Positions 23,456 through 36,800 are shown, numbered from the stretch's first letter. The stretch is DNA of 64,000 nt from Drosophila persimilis (GCF_003286085.1 NW_020825288.1:25854001-25918000), one strand, 5' to 3'. Numbers and translations: made by a program. Notes: generated by a model from the letters alone, not told the origin.

Positions 23456-24598
23456 TGTAAGGTAGTGATCCTAGGCTGCGGTCAGTCTCAGTCTGCCCAG
23501 GGTCACCTACAGTTTATTTGTAAGTTGCTGAGACGTTGAGACTGGGGGGGGGGAGGCGGGTCGTTGGCGCAGGGATCGCCGAGCCGCCGTCAACGACGGG
23601 GCCTTAGGGAGAAATTAGGGGGGGGGGGGGAAAAGCGGGCGTTGGGCCGGGCGGCGCGAAACTCACCCGAGACGCTGCACTCCCCGACTTCAGCAGGGTA
23701 AAACCCCTGTTGCCAAGGTCGAGGTGGGCCGCGGGTCCGGGGAGGTGAAGGAAAAGGATAAGGGGGGGGGGGGGCGCCTCTGTCGAAACGCGTACCACTT
23801 CTCACTCCAGCAGGGTAAAACCCTGTTGCCAGAGTCAGAGCGGGAGCGTAGTGACCAAGAACAGTCAGGAAAAAACGGACGGGGAGGGGGTGGAGAGATT
23901 ACCGCAGTCGGTGGTCCGACCAGAGAAAACAAATGGAAGCCAAAGAGTTCTTAATTATATGATCGAAGTTTTATTGGATTGATTCCCCTTGCACTCCCTT
24001 CTACTCCTACTACTACCTTGGCCATCGGCCAGCTCACCCGCGGATCCAATGTAAGATATTATTTAAAGTATTGATTATTCGTATTATTATCGCGGTGGCC
24101 TGGTATGTGTGCTTACAAAAGTTCTTAATGTTACGGCTTATTTCTGCTGATTTTCTGCTGCTGCTTGAGTCGCGTCCGTATGCTGCTGTTCTCTCCTTTT
24201 CACTGCTTCGCTCTGTTCCTCTTCTTCTCTGTCCGCTGTTGATCTGCTGCTGTTACTACTGCTGTTGCTACTGCTGTTGCTGCTGCTGTTACTACTGCTG
24301 TTGCTGCTCATCAGCTGTTCTTTCGGGCCAACGGGACTTTTACGAAAGAGATCCGCTCTGCTGCCGGCTGAGCATGGCTCTCTCTCCTCGCTGTCTTCTT
24401 TGCGGTTGTTCCGTGTGAGCTGGCCGTTTGGCGGGATTTCGGCTATGCAAAACTTAACTAGCTTATTTATTACCATAGCATATGATTGTGACTAATACAA
24501 ATCTCGCTCCATTGCGACTTACTATATTTTCAGGTTGTCTTATTATTATTATTATTAACTCTTGTTACTATGTGAGGTTCCCAGTATGGGTCCTCACA
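23456..24598 (-). mobile_element. Solo-LTR-like element, unit 6 (B2 form)
   Basis: Closest to the unit 5 copy, including the extra bases in the B2 segment. ATAT flanks on both sides. Confidence 0.5.
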
Positions 24599-25019
24599 AT
24601 ATGAAATAAAAATAATAAACACATCTAGCAAGGAACTAGTTCCACTGTACCAGCTATTAAACGAGTTACAGGGTATAGCCAAAGTCATTTAATTAGCCAT
24701 AAAAACAGATATATTTATATGTACGGAAAATCTGAGTGCGAATCTAAGCAAACATTCATTCGAGCAATACAACAAAAAGCGTTCGCTTATGATCTGTGCG
24801 ATGCAATCCAAGAAAATTGTGTAAAATACTAAATATACTAAATATACTAATACTAAATATTACCCTAATTAAAAAACTTAAATTAAATTATTTTCCTTAA
24901 AATTGTGTTTTTTTCCTTTTCGATAAGGTCGATAAGGGAAGAGGCACTTGGGAAATTAGTTCAAACCGTTTGCGATGTTGTATGCGGTTGTAAATGCAAC
25001 CGCCTTGGTTTTTCGGACA

Positions 25020-26165
25020 CTACTTTTCTTCGGTTTCCTTAGGGAAGAGAAGTGTCACTTCCTTGCAAAGCGCCAGGCATACTTTGCGTTCCAATTTCAA
25101 TTGCAGATTTGTAAAGTAATCAATAATCAAGTCGCATAAAAGAGCCCGTTCCACCTTGTTCATCGTCTTCCTGCTTAGTTTGTGGCACAGCGCTTTGTGA
25201 TCTGCGCTGCTATTCGAAATCTCCAACACCGACGGCATTATCGTCCGGGCCACGTCGTCTCCGAGATTTGGCATCTCAGAGAGTTCGCTTTGACTCGTCT
25301 CTTCCATGAGCTGATCTTTTGTCAGAATGAAATCGAGGGAGCGTTGGACTTCCTCTTCATCGGACTTCCGAGCTTGATGATTTACGTTGTTGGCTGTGAG
25401 TAGGGACAACAGCGTGGGTGACTGCACCGAAGTCTGGGCACTGCCTCCAGCGGTAGTCGCCATCAGCTGTTGCTCTTGTTTGCCAATGCTGCCCGGCTGC
25501 TGGGATGGAATTATGACATGTTCCAGGATGCGAAAACTCGGATTATGGGTCGATTTCTGTTGGGATAGAATAGATAGATAGATGCGATCTTGTGAATTTC
25601 AAGTTTAATTGCATTTACTTACTGATTGTGTCTGCACCACCACACTCGGTTTGTCTGCGGGCGATTGGTACATCTCCATATCTATCTTGCCGACACTGGG
25701 CGGCACGCCCACTCCTGCATCCACCCAGATTGGCACCTCGGAAGTGGTTCCCTTGCTGGAATTCCCCTTTAATATTATTGACGACATGGATACTATCTGG
25801 GCCGCGGTGCCAGACAGTACCTGAACAATGTCCAACAAACTTTCGACGGGCGTCATCACCATCAAACTGACGCTGGATTGCCCAGGGTTGGCTGCGGCCG
25901 TCAGTAGGGCCACCTGCTCCAACTGTGCTGCTGTCAGATTGGAGCAATCAAAGCTATCATCAGCAATCTCCTGCTTGGCCGTCTGCTGGCCACCGACTTC
26001 TGGCTTTTGCTGCAGAGTCAAATTTTCGCACTTCGGCAGCGCAGAATTTATACATTCAAGTATAGATTCTTTTGTAATGTGCTTCTCCGCTTCCAATTCT
26101 CCAATTTTATATCCATTTTGGCCGACCGGGGGGGGACCACAATTAAAATTAATATTGAAAGACAT
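25020..26165 (-). CDS. Gene A, unit 6: 359-residue open form with early stop
   Basis: Exons 25623-26165 and 25020-25556. State as in units 4 and 5. Confidence 0.5.
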
Positions 26166-26642
26166 TTTTACTACTTCTCTTCTTCATTCACTTCAACCAC
26201 TCACATTTGACAAACGAGAAGTCGTACCGTACCGTTATGTTTTCGCTTTTCTTTTTGCTTTGCTTTTTTGCATGCTGCACACATACACATACATCCACAT
26301 ACATGGATGGATAAAAACAATACGTGATGCTTTTTAGTTGTATGTGTTCGCCTTAAAAAACTGAGGCGGCGATTACGAAAAAAGGGAAAACAACAGAAAA
26401 CAGAAGAAACAGAACAGCCTGATACTTTGAATATATTTTCTTAATTCAATATTATATTGAATTATGTATTGTATATGCAAATATTGTATAGTAATAAATA
26501 GTAATATATTATAAAAAATAGTAAAATACCCAAAAATATAAAAAATCTTCAAAGTGCGCGCAAAAGGGAAGCGAAAAAACAGATTTCTGCAGTGTCACGC
26601 TGAAGCGTGAGACTGAAAAGTTTGATTTGATTTGATCATGAT

Positions 26643-27567
26643 ATGATGCATCAAATTGTGTTACCTTTTGTGCGTACTTTATCTGAGCAACAGGTACTTA
26701 AGGCGGTTAATTTTATAGAGCGGGAGAGTCAGGAGAGATACCTCTACGATGGCCAAATCAACATGCTCCACAATCTTCGGAAGTTTGAGATAGAGCCCTT
26801 CGTCCTCATTCTGGACGAATTCCATGTCAAATGGGATTGGCACGGGAAGTGGAAGGTGCTGGCCATCGCAGGTTTCAACCTCGATGCCTCCAATTTCAAT
26901 TACCTGCACATGAAGCTGGTAAGTAAATACATATATTATATTATTCATATATTTATGTATAAACATAACCATTATTTCACAGGCCATGGTTGAGGATAAG
27001 ATAATGGGATCTGAGGAGATAGATGACAGTCTATCCATGGTGCTGGAGGCCATAAAACGGCATGGGTACTCCAACCGGCTGATGGGCATCATATCTGATG
27101 GATGCCCCGCCAATTTGCTGACGAGAGTGAGCGCCGCCAGGGAGTACCCAGTACTTTGGGATATCGTACATCTGCGGAAGATTTTGGCAAAATATCGCGT
27201 TGTCGACAGAGTACTGAGCCCCGTTTACAATTTTCATTTCACTGCGGCAAAATGGCGGGATACGGAGTTCCCACCGGTGCGCGTGGATTTCCAGAACCGG
27301 ATTGCAGAGGATCTTACACAGTTGAAGCATCTTATTGCACGTGTTTGTTCCTATCCTTTCCTACCATTCACCACACTGAACCGACTCAATAGCACCGACC
27401 TGGAGCTATCCGGCGTTGCCATAACGGCTATGGTGACCGACATTATATCAGATATGCCGATGGAGGGTCGTCGAATGTTCAAATTAAGTCCATACAAGTT
27501 TATGGCAACACTCGTTGGAGTCTCCGTGTTGGATACTCCCAACCCGGATGGAGTCCACCCCGGATAG
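26643..27567 (+). CDS. Gene B, unit 6: longest form, 286 aa
   Basis: Exons 26643-26918 and 26983-27567. Beyond the truncation point the protein has Leu-Asn-Arg-Leu-Asn-Ser-Thr-Asp, a hydrophobic stretch with Val-Ala-Ile-Thr-Ala-Met-Val, and Met-Glu-Gly-Arg-Arg-Met-Phe-Lys, ending in Pro-Asp-Gly-Val-His-Pro-Gly. This is the best candidate for the parental reading frame together with unit 7. It is still much shorter than a full P-type transposase, so it is either a fragment or a remodelled host gene. Confidence 0.62.
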
Positions 27568-28056
27568 GATAGGATAGGTATCCTATCTCCTATATAAGAG
27601 ATATATGTACATTGAAAAAAAATATATATACACAGTGGCGTTGAATTTTTTTTTCAATTTTTACCTGCAAAGTATAGTATTAAAAGTTTGAGTAAAACAG
27701 TTTTTTGGGCATTGTAAAAACTTCTCTGAAAGAGAAGTAATTGTAAATGATTCTATCTCACTCTACTCACATGGGATTTCGATCCAACCAAAACACTAAA
27801 CAACACTAAACTGAAATGTAAACAAAAACGCTTTACATTTACTTTACATTTACATTTACTTTACTTCAACCACGTTTCCACACGCGTTTCCAACTTCGTT
27901 TCCACACGCATTTTAAGGTCACGTGTGGAAACGAAGTTGGAAACGCGTGTGGAAACGTGGTTGAAACATTGTTGCGTTGGATGTTTCCAGGGATGTTTAG
28001 ACACAATTTCTGTTCGACATGTTGCAGGATGACTTTTCCTTGTTGGCATTGTTGCC
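27568..28056. other. Long-unit extension, proximal part (unit 6)
   Basis: Counterpart of 12181-12736. No gene is seen. Confidence 0.6.
27865..27965. repeat. Perfect inverted repeat, 44-bp arms, 13-bp loop (unit 6)
   Basis: Left arm 27865-27908 and right arm 27922-27965 are exact reverse complements. Each arm is itself built from gtttccacacgcg and gtttccaacttc words. The loop is cattttaaggtca. The structure could form a cruciform or a long RNA hairpin. Confidence 0.9.
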
Positions 28057-28371
28057 TCAAGTCACCGCCTTGCCTGTCAATCTGTGGCAAATGAGAAAAC
28101 AAAAACCACGACTATCTTTATAAAATCTACGAAAAATCACCGCACCTACTATCTGCTTGCTCCAGAAAGCTTTCGTTTGGTTCTTTTGGGGCCTGTGTGT
28201 AACGGTTTTTTTGGAGCCCACTGTATTTCGGCCTCGCTGACATTGAGAATTCTGGAAAAGGGCGAGAGAGCTTTTCTGCGCTATCACTTTAACAGCGGGA
28301 CTTTTAAGCTGCCCAAGCTTTTGGACAGCCTGCTGATAGCATTTACTATTCGCCCACCCTCCCCCTTCCAT
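28057..28371 (-). other. Unassigned 104-codon ORF in the long extension (unit 6)
   Basis: Counterpart of the unit 3 ORF, open with the same ATG and stop. Not recognised; possibly non-coding. Confidence 0.2.
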
Positions 28372-30473
28372 TCCTTGTTCAGATAATTATGATGGAACCG
28401 AACGCTTTTGAGCTTTTATACTTTGGACCACAACATAACGTCAAACATAACATAGACATACAGACTGTAATATGTACAAACATATATCTGGTCCAACGAG
28501 CAGGTGAGGTGGGTCAGCGGTGGCCGATTAGGCCAAAGGCCTAACCTCCAATTCACCAGCGAATAAGCGGCCATCCCAAAGAAGTTTTAGTTTTCTAGGG
28601 AAGTTTTCTTCCATTTTATTCATTTACAGGCCAGACTTAATAGGAAAGGAGCAGGCAGAAATAGGTGCACAGACACTCAGATTGTCACTCATCTCTCTTG
28701 ATGAATTATAGCATCGTTTCAACTAAAACGAACTACTTCATTCTGCTGGAGTTTACAAAGATACCGCCAGGTCCTAGCCCTCTTTGCAGACCGATCAGAT
28801 ACACATATAGATAGATATAGATCCGCACAACATGGTAGCCGAGCTGACCAGAAACATGACAAAGATACTGTACTCTAATGAGAGACATTTAAGAAGTGCC
28901 CACCATATGCCCAAGAAGGATTGCAAGTTTTATAAGGGAATACGGATAGGATAACTGTTGACCATACGTCTGATTAAGGAAAAAAGGTGCCCAGAACCAG
29001 CGGTATCAAGACGACCCGAAACGGACCTACTGTACGTCAGTACCTCATCTCAACGTCCGATTCGGAAACACAGCTCCTTGAGCAATATCCAATATATTTT
29101 CAGCCTGTTTAGCGCTATACGAATCCAATACGGAAAGCAGATGTGAATAACCTATTTCGTTATCCTAATTTCGTTTTAAAGGTCAAAGAACATTTGTCTC
29201 GTGAAGCGTTTTGTGTATATTTATGCATTTATTTCCGGAATTCATTGTTAGACTAAACATAACATCAACAGTTTTGTATATTAGCAATAGTTTATTATGT
29301 TGTTTATTGTTTTGTTAGTGTACATCCCACGAATAAGTGTGGGTTTTGCCCTCTGAAGTTTATTTTTAAACGGGCTTCGTACTCGTAATTAAATTTGATA
29401 GGTTCAATATAGTTTTCACAAACAATTATAGTCGTAATTAACACAAATGTCAGATGTAAATATGTAGGTAATAGGTAATATTGTATTGTGTGGTTTTTGT
29501 ATAGTATATTTTGGTTGTACTCGTAAAAGTGTATCAATTATTGTACATAAATATATATGTATAGTTTGTATGTATGAATGTGGCGTGAGTGTGGCGTGGG
29601 TTTTGTCTTAGTGTTTAACTCTTAAGTAAACATGATCCACATCATTACATAATTTTGCTAAATACTCGTATATAGTACTCCGTTTATAGATTGCAATTTG
29701 CATTAGATACAATTAAAAGTAACGCGAAATATATAATATTTGATTTGAGTCTGTCAAGGATACATATATGTATGTACTGTACTGTGTGTAGATATCAAAT
29801 AATTTGAATAGAACACTCGTATAAGTAGATACCTTCATAGTGCGTAACGCTCTGTAACGATCTGTTAAATTGTTGATTTCGCCCTAATAATTGAATCGAA
29901 CTGCTAATTTAAGTTTGTCATCGAAACAACACTGAAACTATTTGAGTTTACTTCGAGTTTAGGAGCAGTACTGGAATATCATGGAGTACTGGGTGCACGG
30001 AGTCAACTGAGAGTGCTGCATGTCCTGTGGAAGCGTACATATAAGGTATTGCAGTTCGAGATTACTCCCCAATGATTACCATCATTAACTTAATATATAG
30101 TATGTACAACGTGATCGGAATAACTTCTGGCTTCACTGACTGTCTTTATAGAGTAAGGGAGTCCGGAGGAAGAACATTGTACCTGGGCAATGCACGTAGT
30201 AGCATTTGAGGTGTGACTATGTTTATAGTAGTTATATGTTATACGACATACACTTATGTCTGTCTTTGTGGGGAGTTTCAGCCGGCGATTGTTCGTACGT
30301 TTTATGGTTGTATCGTAGTTGTTCCATCTACTGGATTAAGACTTCTATCTTTAGCTTATAAGTCGATTCGATTCTGGGAAGTATGGTTCGGCTTCGGCTT
30401 CGATAAATCATTGGATTCAGTTACTTGGGTTCCATTTCGGCCCAGCCCAGCATACAACTCAGCTAATGTTTAA
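28372..30473. other. Long-unit extension, distal part (unit 6)
   Basis: Counterpart of 13052-15153 with scattered substitutions. The short inverted repeat is perfect here (ttaggccaaaggcctaa, near 28527). No gene is seen. Confidence 0.6.
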
Positions 30474-30664
30474 TTGAAATGATTTGAATTCGATTTCATT
30501 ACATCTGTAAATTATGTTTTGCCCACGAATGCTGACCCCTTTTCTCTTCTTTTCACATTTATTTATGCCATTTTTCATGGGTTTTTTCTTTCTTGCAGCA
30601 ATGACGCTGCAATCTTACAATTTCATCAAAGACGTTCGTTGATATTTGATTTGATTTAAAATAT

Positions 30665-31715
30665 TGTAAGGTAGTGATCCTAGGCTGGGGTCAGTCTCAG
30701 TCTGCCCAGGGTCACCTACAGTTTATTTGTAAGTTGCTGAGACGTTGAGACTGGGGGGGGGGAGGCGGGTCGTTGGCGCAGGGATCGCCGAGCCGCCGTC
30801 AACGACGGGGCCTTAGGGAGAAATAAGGGGTGGGGGGGGGGGTGGAAAGCGGGCGTTGGGCCGGGCGGCGCGAAACTCACCCGAGACGCTGCACTCCCCG
30901 ACTTCAGCAGGGTAAAACCCCTGTTGCCAAGGTCGAGGTGGGCCGCGGGTCCGGGGAGGTGAAGGAAAAGGATAAGGGGGGGGGGGGGCGCCTCTGTCGA
31001 AACGCGTACCACTTCTCACTCCAGCAGGGTAAAACCCTGTTGCCAGAGTCAGAGCGGGAGCGTAGTGACCAAGAACAGTCAGGAAAAAACGGACGGGGAG
31101 GGGGTGGAGAGATGACCGCAGTCGGTGGTCCGACCAGAGAAAACAAATGGAAGCCAAAGAGTTCTTAATTATATGATCGAAGTTTTATTGGATTGATTCC
31201 CCTTGCACTCCCTTCTACTCCTACTACTACCTTGGCCATCGGCCAGCTCACCCGCGGATCCGGCGCCTGTGTTCCCGCAGCTCGTCCATGCTTTTTAATT
31301 CCTCTCTGGCGCGCGGCCGTTCAGCACTTTTCTTTTTTTCTCTTCGATGTCCGCGACGTTCCGTCTTCGCTCGCTTCCAAAAATCGACTCTTCTCTCGCC
31401 ACGGTCGCTCGACGTTCCCCCCACGCCTCGCGCTCGTTTTCGGGCCAACAGGACTTTTACGAAAGAGATCCGCTCTGCTGCCGGCTGAGCATGGCTCTCT
31501 CTCCTCGCTGTCTTCTTTGCGGTTGTTCCGTGTGAGCTGGCCGTTTGGCGGGATTTCGGCTATGCAAAACTTAACTAGCTTATTTATTACCATAGCATAT
31601 GATTGTGACTAATACAAATCTCGCTCCATTGCGACTTACTATATTTTCAGGTTGTCTTATTATTATTATTATTAACTCTTGTTACTATGTGAGGTTCCCA
31701 GTATGGGTCCTCACA
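30665..31715 (-). mobile_element. Solo-LTR-like element, unit 7 (B1 form)
   Basis: Has the 66-bp block and the B1 interior, as in unit 4. The errantivirus is inserted 116 bp beyond its right end and does not disturb it. Confidence 0.5.
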
Positions 31716-31831
31716 ATATGAAATAAAAATAATAAACACATCTAGCAAGGAACTAGTTCCACTGTACCAGCTATTAAACGAGTTACAGGGTATAGCCAAA
31801 GTCATTTAATTAGCCATAAAAACAGATATAT

Positions 31832-32428
31832 AGTTAAATATCCGCAACTCGATTTTAAGTTTTTAAAAAAAATACTTTTATTTTACAAACTTAAATATCT
31901 TTATGTCACAAGATTTAAATGAATTCCCCGACTTGACTTTCGGTCTGCTTGTCTCAAACGGAACTGCTCTCTCTGCTGCTGGCTAGTTTCCATGAGCCCT
32001 TCTCTTGGAACTCCCGACTCTGGCTTCGGGCGTTGCTTTCCTCGGCTGCATCTTCGTGTCGGTGGCGTACGTGCCTGGATCGATATTTGGGGATGCGTCG
32101 GCTTTGATGAAAGGCATCCACTGCTGGCGATCGGTGTTGCATTACATGACGGAGCTAGGAATGTGATACTCCTTGGTTTTATGTCTAGCTTTGATTGGTC
32201 CTCATGAGTGGCGTGATTCTAAAGAATCGATTTCTCGAGAGTGGCGTGATTCTAATGTTGCTGAAACAATGTGGTCCATTGTTTATATTATGGGGGGCCC
32301 TAGCTTGGAGTATGGGAAGAAACAGTTATTGATTCTTGAGTGGGGTCCTGTTACTTGTGTGGATGGGGTGGATGAATTGTACATAAACATAATGTGTATG
32401 GGATGTGGGGAATTATGGATATGTCACT
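31832..32428 (-). repeat. Errantivirus 3' LTR, 597 bp
   Basis: Downstream LTR in coding orientation, with the same end sequences as the 5' LTR. Confidence 0.93.
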
Positions 32429-32440
32429 CCCCCAACGTTT
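32429..32440 (-). other. Errantivirus polypurine tract (short)
   Basis: The coding strand reads gttggggg immediately before the 3' LTR (AGTGACA...). This purine run is the expected plus-strand primer site. Confidence 0.6.
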
Positions 32441-32455
32441 GTTATTAGCCTGTCC

Positions 32456-33871
32456 CTAGGCGATTACCCTCGGGTATAGTGACGGGGTGTCAAGTGCGGT
32501 GGCTGAGGTTGGTTCCTCTTCTGCTTCTATTATAGGGTTTATACATTTAACCGTGACTCTTTTAGAAGTTTTCGTAAATTTAACAGCTACATAACTTAGT
32601 AGTACTAATATAATTATGACAAATGAAATTAGTAGACTTATTTGTAATAGGTTACTATATGTGGTGTATTGCATAATTATTTCATTAGTTTGGACATACG
32701 ACAGTGGTTTTATTTTAGTTATGTTGTTGTTGACATAAACATTCTGGGCAAAATCTAACATTGTGTTTGATATTGTAAATTCATTTAATTGGATAGAACA
32801 GTTGTAGATTTTTATAATGGTATTTCCTTCCGCTATGATTTCTTGGTTTACACAATTCTGATTTAGCGTTGTTTTTGGAAGATTCCACGTGATTAGTATA
32901 TTGGGTTCAATAAAGTTTATTTGAAAGTTTTGAAATGTTTTGGAATATGGACATTTAGTGGGAGTTTGCATTAAAATTCCTTTTATACAATTGTCATTGG
33001 TTTTCAATCTAGTTTCTTTAACAAATACTTCTTCATTTTTTATGTAGTACTTGTCGTATGTCATATCTGTTAACATGTTATTTAATTCGTCTGGATACGG
33101 AACGATTTTATAGATTGGTACTTTTGTAATGTCTTTGGGAATGTTGGAAATTATTAGAATTTCGTTGGTATCGGATTTTAGCCATGTGGAGGTTTTTATA
33201 TTTAGTATTTTCTCAGAATTTATTTGTTCCAGGTAGTCTTGTTTTAATAATTTTGGATTAAATATACCGAGCCTAGTTAATTGCATACCTAGTTCTATAT
33301 CTTCGATATATTCTGTGAAATGTTGTAGATTGAATATCAAAATTTCTATTTGTTGATTCCTGTCTTTTTCTTCATTTAGTTTGTTTATAACGTTTATTCC
33401 GCTATTAACTGCATCTATTACCAAATTTAGTTCATTCATTTGAATACTATGGCTGGCTAAATTTTCTATTTTTTGTTCCAAATCGACTTTATCTTCCTGA
33501 TCTAGTGTTCCAAAGAGATATTTGTAGGCTGTTCCTACTATATTGATCAGGCCTCTTTTATTTCTTTTGGTTATTTTTAGCCCGTTCATTTCTCTTTGCA
33601 ATTTGTCTACTAGATATTTTATTTGGATTATGTCCTGGAATTTAGTGGCTTGCCTTAACAAATTTTGGTATAGTTCTTCGGTTTTAGTTACATTAACAGT
33701 TAGATAATGGTATTCGTAATTGATAGGTATGTTGATCGATCCAGTTTTGAATATCATATATCCGTTTTGGGATTTTATAGAATTTATTTCTATGTTTTGG
33801 CCCTGTGCCATTACGATGGTAATTATGAGGAAGATGAGGATTTTAATTGTGTTGAAGTTCGCCGATTCCAT
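32456..33871 (-). CDS. Errantivirus Env glycoprotein, 471 aa
   Basis: Membrane fusion-type envelope protein of the insect errantivirus class, related by family to baculovirus F proteins. A hydrophobic signal segment lies at residues 10-24. A basic furin-type site Lys-Arg-Asn-Lys-Arg ends at residue 106, followed by a Gly-Leu-Ile-Asn fusion-peptide-like start. One strongly hydrophobic membrane anchor is near 408-430, with a short cytoplasmic tail of about 40 residues. Several Asn-x-Ser/Thr sites are present. It starts inside the end of pol in another frame; errantiviruses usually make env from a spliced RNA. Open and full length. Confidence 0.9.
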   Translation of the reverse strand: MESANFNTIKILIFLIITIVMAQGQNIEINSIKSQNGYMIFKTGSINIPINYEYHYLTVNVTKTEELYQNLLRQATKFQDIIQIKYLVDKLQREMNGLKITKRNKRGLINIVGTAYKYLFGTLDQEDKVDLEQKIENLASHSIQMNELNLVIDAVNSGINVINKLNEEKDRNQQIEILIFNLQHFTEYIEDIELGMQLTRLGIFNPKLLKQDYLEQINSEKILNIKTSTWLKSDTNEILIISNIPKDITKVPIYKIVPYPDELNNMLTDMTYDKYYIKNEEVFVKETRLKTNDNCIKGILMQTPTKCPYSKTFQNFQINFIEPNILITWNLPKTTLNQNCVNQEIIAEGNTIIKIYNCSIQLNEFTISNTMLDFAQNVYVNNNITKIKPLSYVQTNEIIMQYTTYSNLLQISLLISFVIIILVLLSYVAVKFTKTSKRVTVKCINPIIEAEEEPTSATALDTPSLYPRVIA

Positions 33872-36800
33872 TAACTTCCTCGGTTTCTCTGGAATTATTA
33901 TATTTGCTTCTATTAGATTTCTTCTTTTTCTTGAATTTTGATTTATAATGAGTTATTTTCCTACCCCTATTCTTTTCTTCATAATGTTTTTCGTCTACCT
34001 GTCTAATTTCACCCGTCCTTTTGAAAGGATTTGTTACCTTAGACTTAACTAGAGGTGATAGTTTATAGCGGGTATCTACTTCATACTCTATGCGGTTTTT
34101 ATTTAATTGAGTGATTTTATTCACTTTATTTAGTTGTGTGTCATAATCAGGTGAGCCTGCATAAATGAATATATCAGCTGGTGTCCTATTTGTGGTATTA
34201 TGTTTGGTTTTATGATTATAAGTATAAAGAATTAATTCAAACTTCGTGAATCTATCTTCTGTGTTATCCTCGCTAGATATTATTCTTAATTTTTCATTTA
34301 CTGTTTTATGAAATCTTTCTACGTCAGATATTCCATTTTTGCTGGAAGTGATCTCTATTTTGACGTTTTCCGCATTCAGCCATGCTTGCAATGCTGTGCA
34401 CATAAAAGCTGAATCTTTATCGGCTTTGATTTCAATTGGTTTGCCCATCTCGTTAAAAACTTTCATGATGGCTCTTTTTGCTTCTAACCAGTCACGACTT
34501 TTTACTTCTACAAGAGTGGCAAACTTCGAGTATACGTCAATACATGATAGGAACTGTTGGTTACCAACCATATAGAAATCCATGACGTATTTCTCTCTGA
34601 TGTTCAGTATTTCCGGTGTAGTTTCGAATGCCAACTTCGTATTTCTATGCTCTGTTTTGGCAATATTACAAGTAGGACATTCGTTTATGATGTTTTGGAT
34701 TAGTTTTTGATAATCCGGGTAATAGTATTTTCCCCTAAACCAATTGACGGTTTTCTCTATCCCTGGATGGAGTAAGCCTTTATGATTCTTTAATATGGTT
34801 TCTTTAAATTCAGCGTAATTCTGAATATCTAGGAGTTTCGTGCTTGATTTAATAGCTTTGGTTATATTGTTAGAATTAATGATTTCTAAATAGGCTTTTT
34901 GGAATGGAGGAAAATCTGTTTCGTTATGGAAATATAATGCGCTCTTTTTGGTGCATAGATATTCCTTTATTATATCCTTCGCTAAGGTGTTAGTCATTTC
35001 CTTATACGTGATCTTGATGATTAGCTTGTGAAAATAACGAATTGTTTCTACCTTATCTTCATTGCCTTTTATTAGCTCAATTTGCCGATTGTAATAGTTA
35101 ATTGGTCTTTCCGTGATAGCAATGTGATTTAGATTGTCTTCCTGTGCGCTATGTACAGTTGCACCAACGCTATTGGAAGCTTCTCCCAGGAGATTTTCAT
35201 TAATCCTTACCCTTGATAAGGCATCAGCTACATGATTTTCTTTGCCTGGTAGATATTTCATTTTAAAATCAAACTCATTCAGTTTTATTTTCCACCTTTG
35301 TAATTTCATATTTGGCTCCTTGAGGTTGTTCAACCAAATCAAGGGTTTATGATCGCTTTGTATCTCGAATGTTCTACCGAACAGGTATGAACGGAAATAC
35401 TTGGTTGCCCATACGATCGCTAATAATTCCTTTTCGATGGCTGAATAGTTTATTTCATGTTCATTTAGGGTTCTGCTAGCGTAGCAGATCGGTTTGTGTT
35501 CTTGTGACAAAACCGCTCCCAATGCTATGTTACTAGCGTCGGTTGTTACCGTGAACATTTTGTCAAAGTCTGGGAACGCAAGGATAGGGTCTGAGGTGAT
35601 GAGTACTTTTAGTCTCTCAAATGCCTCGACGTACTTTTCTTCCTTGGGGTCTATGACAGCTCCTTTCTTTAGTTTGAGTGTCATGGGTTTTGCTATGTTT
35701 GCAAAATTAGGAATGAATTTCCTGTAGAACCCGCACAGACCTAAGAATGACTTTATTTGTTTAGTCGTTTCTGGTATTGGAAATTTGACAATGGCAGAGA
35801 TTTTGCCTGGATTTGGTACTATTCCTTCAGTAGTGACTACATGACCTAGGAATTCAGTTTCCTTTTTCATGAATTCACATTTATCCATTTGTAGCTTCAA
35901 GTTGGCGTCTCTCAACTTTCCAAATACTCTCCTTAGTGACAACAAGTGTTCTTCCAATGAAGTGGAAAATATAATGATGTCATCTAAGTATACAAAGCAA
36001 TCTTTGAAGATTAACTCTTCTAGCAGATTGTTCATACATCTTTGGAAGGTAGCTGGGGCAGTGGTTAGCCCAAAGGGCATACGAGTGAACTCGTAATGTC
36101 CATGCTTAGTGGAGAACGCAGTTTTGGGGATTGAGCTAGGTTCCATGGGTATTTGATGGAAACCTTTTGCTAAATCGATTGTCGTAAAATACTGACATTT
36201 ACCTAGTTTGTCTAGGATTTCATCCATTCTTGGAGTTGGGAATTTGTCCTTAACTGTTATTTCATTTAGACTTCTATAGTCTACTACCATTCGATATTTT
36301 TGCTTTCCTGAAGCATCTATCTTCTTCGGAATCATAGATATGGGCGAGCAGTAAGGAGAATTCGACTTTCGAATTATTCCCTGCCTGATCATATCTTTGA
36401 TTTGCTGGTTTACCTCCTGATCATGTATCTGGGCATATTTGTATGGTCGTCTGTAGACCGGGTCTTCATGTTGAGTTTTGATCTCGTGCTTGATTGTACT
36501 TGTGAAAGTCAAATTGTCACCTTCTCTGTACTGCACATCCTTAAACTCATATAAGACCTTCTTTAACTCTTCCCTCTCTTCGTCGTTTAAGTGTTCCAAT
36601 CTTAATTGATTACATTCCCTTAATTCACTGTCTAGAGCGGAAGCGAAGTATTGATCTCCCTCTGGAGATGGGTCAAGGCACTTAGGTGCGATCTTCTCTT
36701 CTTTTGTAGAGGGATCAGTGCACTTCTGTGCGGTCTTGCCGGCTTCAATAGCTTCTCCACTCTGAATGATTGGGTACGACCTAGCTCCTAGTGTTACAGT

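Larger units (their letters stand above)
23265..30473 (+). repeat. Unit 6 (long, 7209 bp)
   Basis: Core to 27354, then the long extension. B2 interior. Gene B is in its longest open form. The 44-bp-arm inverted repeat in the extension is complete. Confidence 0.93.

Noticed and set aside
26643..27567. MULE/NOF-type transposase for gene B
   Set aside because: Considered first because of the Asp and Trp-x-x-x-His pattern, but the Asp-Glu pair and Asp-x-x-His-Leu-x-Lys fit the P superfamily better.
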